From: DATDOO01 sp035293245
Lineage (GTDB): Bacteria; Pseudomonadota; Gammaproteobacteria; Methylococcales; Methylococcaceae
Length of the DNA stretch: 17,768 bases
NCBI GenBank assembly: GCA_035293245.1
Contig: DATDOO010000001.1
Location: 1 to 17,768 of the forward strand
Reading direction: 5' to 3'
Shown here: piece by piece, positions 15,126 to 17,768 of the stretch
Layout of the letters: each line of letters opens with the position of its first letter
Numbering within the stretch: position 1 is the first letter of the stretch
The notes under the pieces: generated by a model
What the model was told of the DNA's origin: nothing
Seen by the model: the letters and a program-made list of their open reading frames with translations, nothing else
Databases searched by the model: none
Program-made: the position numbers and the translations under genes

Positions 15126-15154
15126 TTGTCCGACCCTGGCGATGCCGCTACCAT
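15126..15154 (+). promoter_or_regulatory. Candidate sigma-70-like promoter for the dnaK paralogue
   Basis: TTGTCC (15126-15131) and TACCAT (15149-15154) are separated by 17 nt and lie about 50 nt before the ATG. Each box matches 4 of 6 consensus bases. The -35 box starts 4 nt from the -35 box of the opposing pncA promoter. No clear heat-shock (sigma-32) consensus was seen. Confidence 0.3.
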
Positions 15155-15204
15155 GCGGTTAGGCGGAGTCGGCATTCATTCCCAAGGAAATCAAGGAGAA
15201 CACC

Positions 15205-17088
15205 ATGGCCATCGTCGGCATCGACCTCGGCACCTCCAACTCGGCTGCCGCGGTGCTGCGCGGCGGCCGGCCGGTCATCATTCCCAGCGCCGAGGGGGTG
15301 AGCCTGGGGGGCAAGGCATTCCCCAGCTACGTGGCGGTCACCGCCGACGGCCAGGTGCTGGTCGGCGAGGCGGCGCGCCGCCAGGCCACCCTCAACCCGG
15401 AAGGCACCGCCACCGCCTTCAAGCGGCGCATGGGCCAGCGCCGGACCATCCGCCTGCGCGACAAGGACTATTCCCCGGAGCAACTTTCCGCCTTCCTGCT
15501 GCAAAAGATCAAGCGCGACGCCGAGGCTTTCCTGGGCGAATCGGTGCAGCAGGCGGTGGTGACGGTGCCGGCCTATTTCGACGACAACCAGCGCAGCGCC
15601 ACCAAGGACGCCTGCCGCATCGCCGGCCTGGACGTGGCGCGCCTGGTCAACGAACCCACCGCCGCTGCGCTGGCCTACGGCCTGGACCGACTGGGGCAGG
15701 AATTGCGCATCGCCGTCATCGACTTCGGCGGCGGCACCCTGGACGTCACGGTCATGGAATTCGGCAAGGGCGTGTTCGAGGTCAAGGCCACCAGCGGCGA
15801 CGCCCAGCTCGGTGGTACCGACATGAACCAGCGCCTCTTCGACCACCTGGCTGAGCGCTTTCGCGGCGAAACCGGCATCGACCTCAAGGCCGACCGCAAG
15901 GCGGCGGCGCGCCTGCTGGAAGCGGCGGAAATCGCCAAGATCGAGCTCACCACCAGCACCACCGCCCACCTCAGCCTGCCCTACATCGCCGCGAAGGGGG
16001 GCGAGCCGCGCCACCTGGAAATGGACCTGAGCCGCAGCGAGCTGGAGCAGGTGGTGCGCCCGGTGATCGAGCGCTGCCGCGCTCCGGTGGAACAGGCCTT
16101 GGGCGACGCCAAAGTCACGCCGAAAGAGATCGACCGCATTGTGTTCGTCGGCGGGCCGACCCGCATGCCGGCGGTGCGCGCCTTTTTCGAGGACCTGTTC
16201 GGCCGCAGGGCGGAACTGGGCGTCGATCCCATGGAGTGCGTCGCCGGCGGTGCGGCCATTCAGGCGGGGGTGCTGGCGGGAGAACTGGGACACGACATCG
16301 TGCTGGTGGATGTCACGCCGCTGACCCTGGGCATCGAGACCCTGGGCGGCGTGGCCACGCCGCTCATCGCCCGCAACACGCCGGTCCCCACCAGGCACGC
16401 GGAAACCTTCACCACGGCGAGCGACATGCAGACCAGCGTGACCGTTCATGTCTTCCAGGGCGAGCGCCCCATGGCCGCCAACAACGTCAGTCTGGGCGAA
16501 TTCAACCTGGATGGGCTGGCGCCGGCGCCGCGCGGCGTGCCCAAGGTCGAGGTCACCTTCGACATCGACGCCAACGGCATCCTCAGCGTCACCGCCAGGG
16601 ACACAGCCACCGGCAAGTCCCAGTCCATCCGCATTTCCGATTCCACTCGCCTGGCGGAGAGCGAAAAGCAGCGCATGATTCAGGAGGCGGAACGCTACGC
16701 GGAAGACGACAAGAAGCGCCGCGACGCGGCGGACAAGCTCAATGCCGCCGACGGCATGTGCTACCAGGCGGAAAAGATGCTGGCGGAGTTCGGCGACCGG
16801 ATCACCGCCGAACTGCGCGGCCGCATCGAAGCGGCGTTGAAGCAGGCGCGGGAAGCGGTGGCGAAAAAGGACGCCGCCCTGGCCGAGGCGCGCGCCGAGG
16901 CACTGGGCAAACTGCTGAAGGAAGCCGGCACGGTCATCTATGCCCAGACGCCGGGAGCCGGCGTCTACGCGGAAACTCCCGCCCCCGGCGTGCAGCCCGA
17001 AATGGGCCGGCAACCGGGAGAGCCGCGCCCCAGCGGCTCCGGCCCGCGCGGCAAAGTGGTGGATGCGGAATACAGGGAAACGTCCTAG
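15205..17088 (+). CDS. DnaK/Hsp70-family chaperone paralogue
   Basis: 627 residues, similar in length to housekeeping DnaK. AAGGAG precedes the ATG. The ATPase domain has phosphate-1 GIDLGTSNSAAAV (5-17), the Lys73 region FKRRMGQ, VNEPTAAALAYGLDR from 148, phosphate-2 DFGGGTLDV (173-181), and adenosine-site FVGGPTRMP. The interdomain linker is DIVLVDVTPL (364-373). The beta-sandwich substrate domain has VFQGERPMAANN and VTFDIDANGILSVTA. A helical lid follows, then a Pro/Gly tail and the DnaK-like end GKVVDAEYRE. Differences from canonical DnaK (LGTSNSAAAV for LGTTNSCVAV; DFGGGTLDV for DLGGGTFDV), plus the absence of grpE and dnaJ, suggest a second, specialised DnaK. The tail carries a direct 9-residue repeat at 579-587 and 588-596 (YAQTPGAGV, YAETPAPGV). 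It probably folds client proteins with co-chaperones encoded elsewhere; clients are unknown. Confidence 0.93.
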   Translation: MAIVGIDLGTSNSAAAVLRGGRPVIIPSAEGVSLGGKAFPSYVAVTADGQVLVGEAARRQATLNPEGTATAFKRRMGQRRTIRLRDKDYSPEQLSAFLLQKIKRDAEAFLGESVQQAVVTVPAYFDDNQRSATKDACRIAGLDVARLVNEPTAAALAYGLDRLGQELRIAVIDFGGGTLDVTVMEFGKGVFEVKATSGDAQLGGTDMNQRLFDHLAERFRGETGIDLKADRKAAARLLEAAEIAKIELTTSTTAHLSLPYIAAKGGEPRHLEMDLSRSELEQVVRPVIERCRAPVEQALGDAKVTPKEIDRIVFVGGPTRMPAVRAFFEDLFGRRAELGVDPMECVAGGAAIQAGVLAGELGHDIVLVDVTPLTLGIETLGGVATPLIARNTPVPTRHAETFTTASDMQTSVTVHVFQGERPMAANNVSLGEFNLDGLAPAPRGVPKVEVTFDIDANGILSVTARDTATGKSQSIRISDSTRLAESEKQRMIQEAERYAEDDKKRRDAADKLNAADGMCYQAEKMLAEFGDRITAELRGRIEAALKQAREAVAKKDAALAEARAEALGKLLKEAGTVIYAQTPGAGVYAETPAPGVQPEMGRQPGEPRPSGSGPRGKVVDAEYRETS

Positions 17089-17138
17089 TTCGGTGGCCTC
17101 GAACCGATCTGCCCCGCCCTGGGCCGGATGAATCCCGC

Positions 17139-17768
17139 TCAGCGGGCTTGGTAAGCGTCGCGCAAAATCGCCGGGGCATCCCGCCCCGCGCCGGCCAGTT
17201 CCTCCGCGCGGCTGACCGACAATCCCAGGCCGTGACCTTCGCCGATGCCCTGGAACACCCAAACGCCCTCCTCCGCCTGAAATCGAATCGCGTCGGGGCA
17301 GGAAAGCAGCTTCAGCGCGTTGCGGAACACCTCGCAGGAAATCACCTCTTCGTTGCCCGGATAGAGTAAATGGACGAACACCGCGCCGTCCTTGCGCCGT
17401 TCACGGCGGATGTCCAACACGTCCGTTTCGCCCACCAGCCGGCCGAGCTGCGACGCATCCAGGCTTTTCTCCCAGCGCTCCGCCCCGCCCTTGGCGAAGG
17501 GCAGCCAATGCAGGTCGCCTGCGGCGGCGAAAGAATCCAGCAGGGCGAGTAATTCCGCATCCGTGGTAGCCCGCCTTGCCGGCTTGGCGTCCGGCAGGCT
17601 GCCCTGAAACACCATGCAGTGGGTGGTATCGCACAGGGACTCCGTTTCGCCGTGGCGATGGCTGCCGTGGCTGCCGTTCCACACGATCACCGCGCGCAAG
17701 GCATCGCGGGCCGCGCCTGTCAGATGCTGGGCTTCGGCGTCCAGCACGGCGTCGGCGTACGTCTCGCC
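17139..17768 (-). CDS. SpoIID/LytB-domain-like protein, 5' part beyond the window
   Basis: The frame is open to the right edge (first visible residues GETYADAVLDAE) and ends at a TGA (17141-17139), giving 209 visible residues. SLCDTTHCMVFQG matches the 'CDTTHCQVY' signature of SpoIID/LytB proteins, which cut or modify peptidoglycan. The C-terminal GIGEGHGLGLSVSRAEELA, followed by APAILRDAY, matches the usual GxGHGVGMSQxGA...IL..YY ending. Here GMSQ is replaced by GLSV and the final YYPG is missing. The N-terminal part, with any signal peptide, is outside the window. It is convergent with the dnaK paralogue, 50 nt away, and has no visible functional link to it. The family assignment rests on these motifs alone. 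Confidence 0.7.
   Translation of the reverse strand, partial: GETYADAVLDAEAQHLTGAARDALRAVIVWNGSHGSHRHGETESLCDTTHCMVFQGSLPDAKPARRATTDAELLALLDSFAAAGDLHWLPFAKGGAERWEKSLDASQLGRLVGETDVLDIRRERRKDGAVFVHLLYPGNEEVISCEVFRNALKLLSCPDAIRFQAEEGVWVFQGIGEGHGLGLSVSRAEELAGAGRDAPAILRDAYQAR

Noticed and set aside
15043..15204. NAD-related riboswitch or NrtR-type operator upstream of pncA
   Set aside because: No nadA-motif-like hairpin pair and no clear palindromic operator could be found in the leader.
17134..17146. CCCGCT/AGCGGG palindrome near the stop of the SpoIID-like gene as a terminator
   Set aside because: The usable stem is about 5 bp with no T-run, and it overlaps the stop codon of the coding region.
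15148..17262. 704-residue open frame antisense to the dnaK paralogue
   Set aside because: High-GC shadow frame: the plus strand encodes a full Hsp70 with all motifs, and the antisense translation is low-complexity in Ala, Gly, Arg and His.

Overview
The window is GC-rich DNA (by eye above 60% G+C) with SD-preceded ATG and GTG starts. The gene families present are a TonB-dependent receptor, a beta-class glutathione transferase and multi-domain hybrid kinases with c-di-GMP output. Together these point to a Gram-negative proteobacterium, most likely a gammaproteobacterium. A Methylococcales-type methanotroph is my guess, based on general gene style and repeat style rather than any marker gene. 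No RNA gene, insertion sequence, integrase or CRISPR array was found.

Layout, left to right. (1) Positions 1-7757, plus strand: a periplasmic substrate-binding protein open at the left edge; a 0.6-kb spacer made almost entirely of nested inverted repeats; a 1379-residue membrane hybrid histidine kinase with three receiver domains, an HPt domain and a C-terminal diguanylate cyclase; and, 5 nt later, a TonB-dependent outer-membrane receptor. These look like one sensing-and-uptake locus: outer-membrane transport, periplasmic ligand capture, and phosphorelay control of c-di-GMP. (2) Positions 7893-12276, minus strand, transcribed right to left: an FAD/NAD(P)H oxidoreductase, gstA, a CapA-family protein without a membrane anchor, and two multi-pass membrane proteins. 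The larger membrane protein carries two lycopene-cyclase-domain-like PxE motifs. The second is smaller and has its own internal pseudo-duplication. Spacers are 45-86 nt, so the five could be one transcription unit. (3) Position 12538: a small Gly-rich membrane protein (DUF1269-like), divergent from the oxidoreductase. (4) Positions 13115-15042, minus: a nicotinamidase and nicotinate phosphoribosyltransferase pair with a 4-nt stop/start overlap, a two-step NAD salvage operon. (5) Position 15205, plus: a DnaK/Hsp70 paralogue without grpE or dnaJ nearby, sharing a 162-nt divergent promoter region with the salvage operon. (6) Right edge, minus: a SpoIID/LytB-like protein cut by the window end.

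The most unusual parts are the self-contained HK-REC-REC-HPt-REC-GGDEF protein between a binding protein and a TonB receptor, the membrane cyclase-like gene pair with no carotenoid genes around it, and the palindromic intergenic elements at 958-1578, 7770-7871 and 11494-11527.
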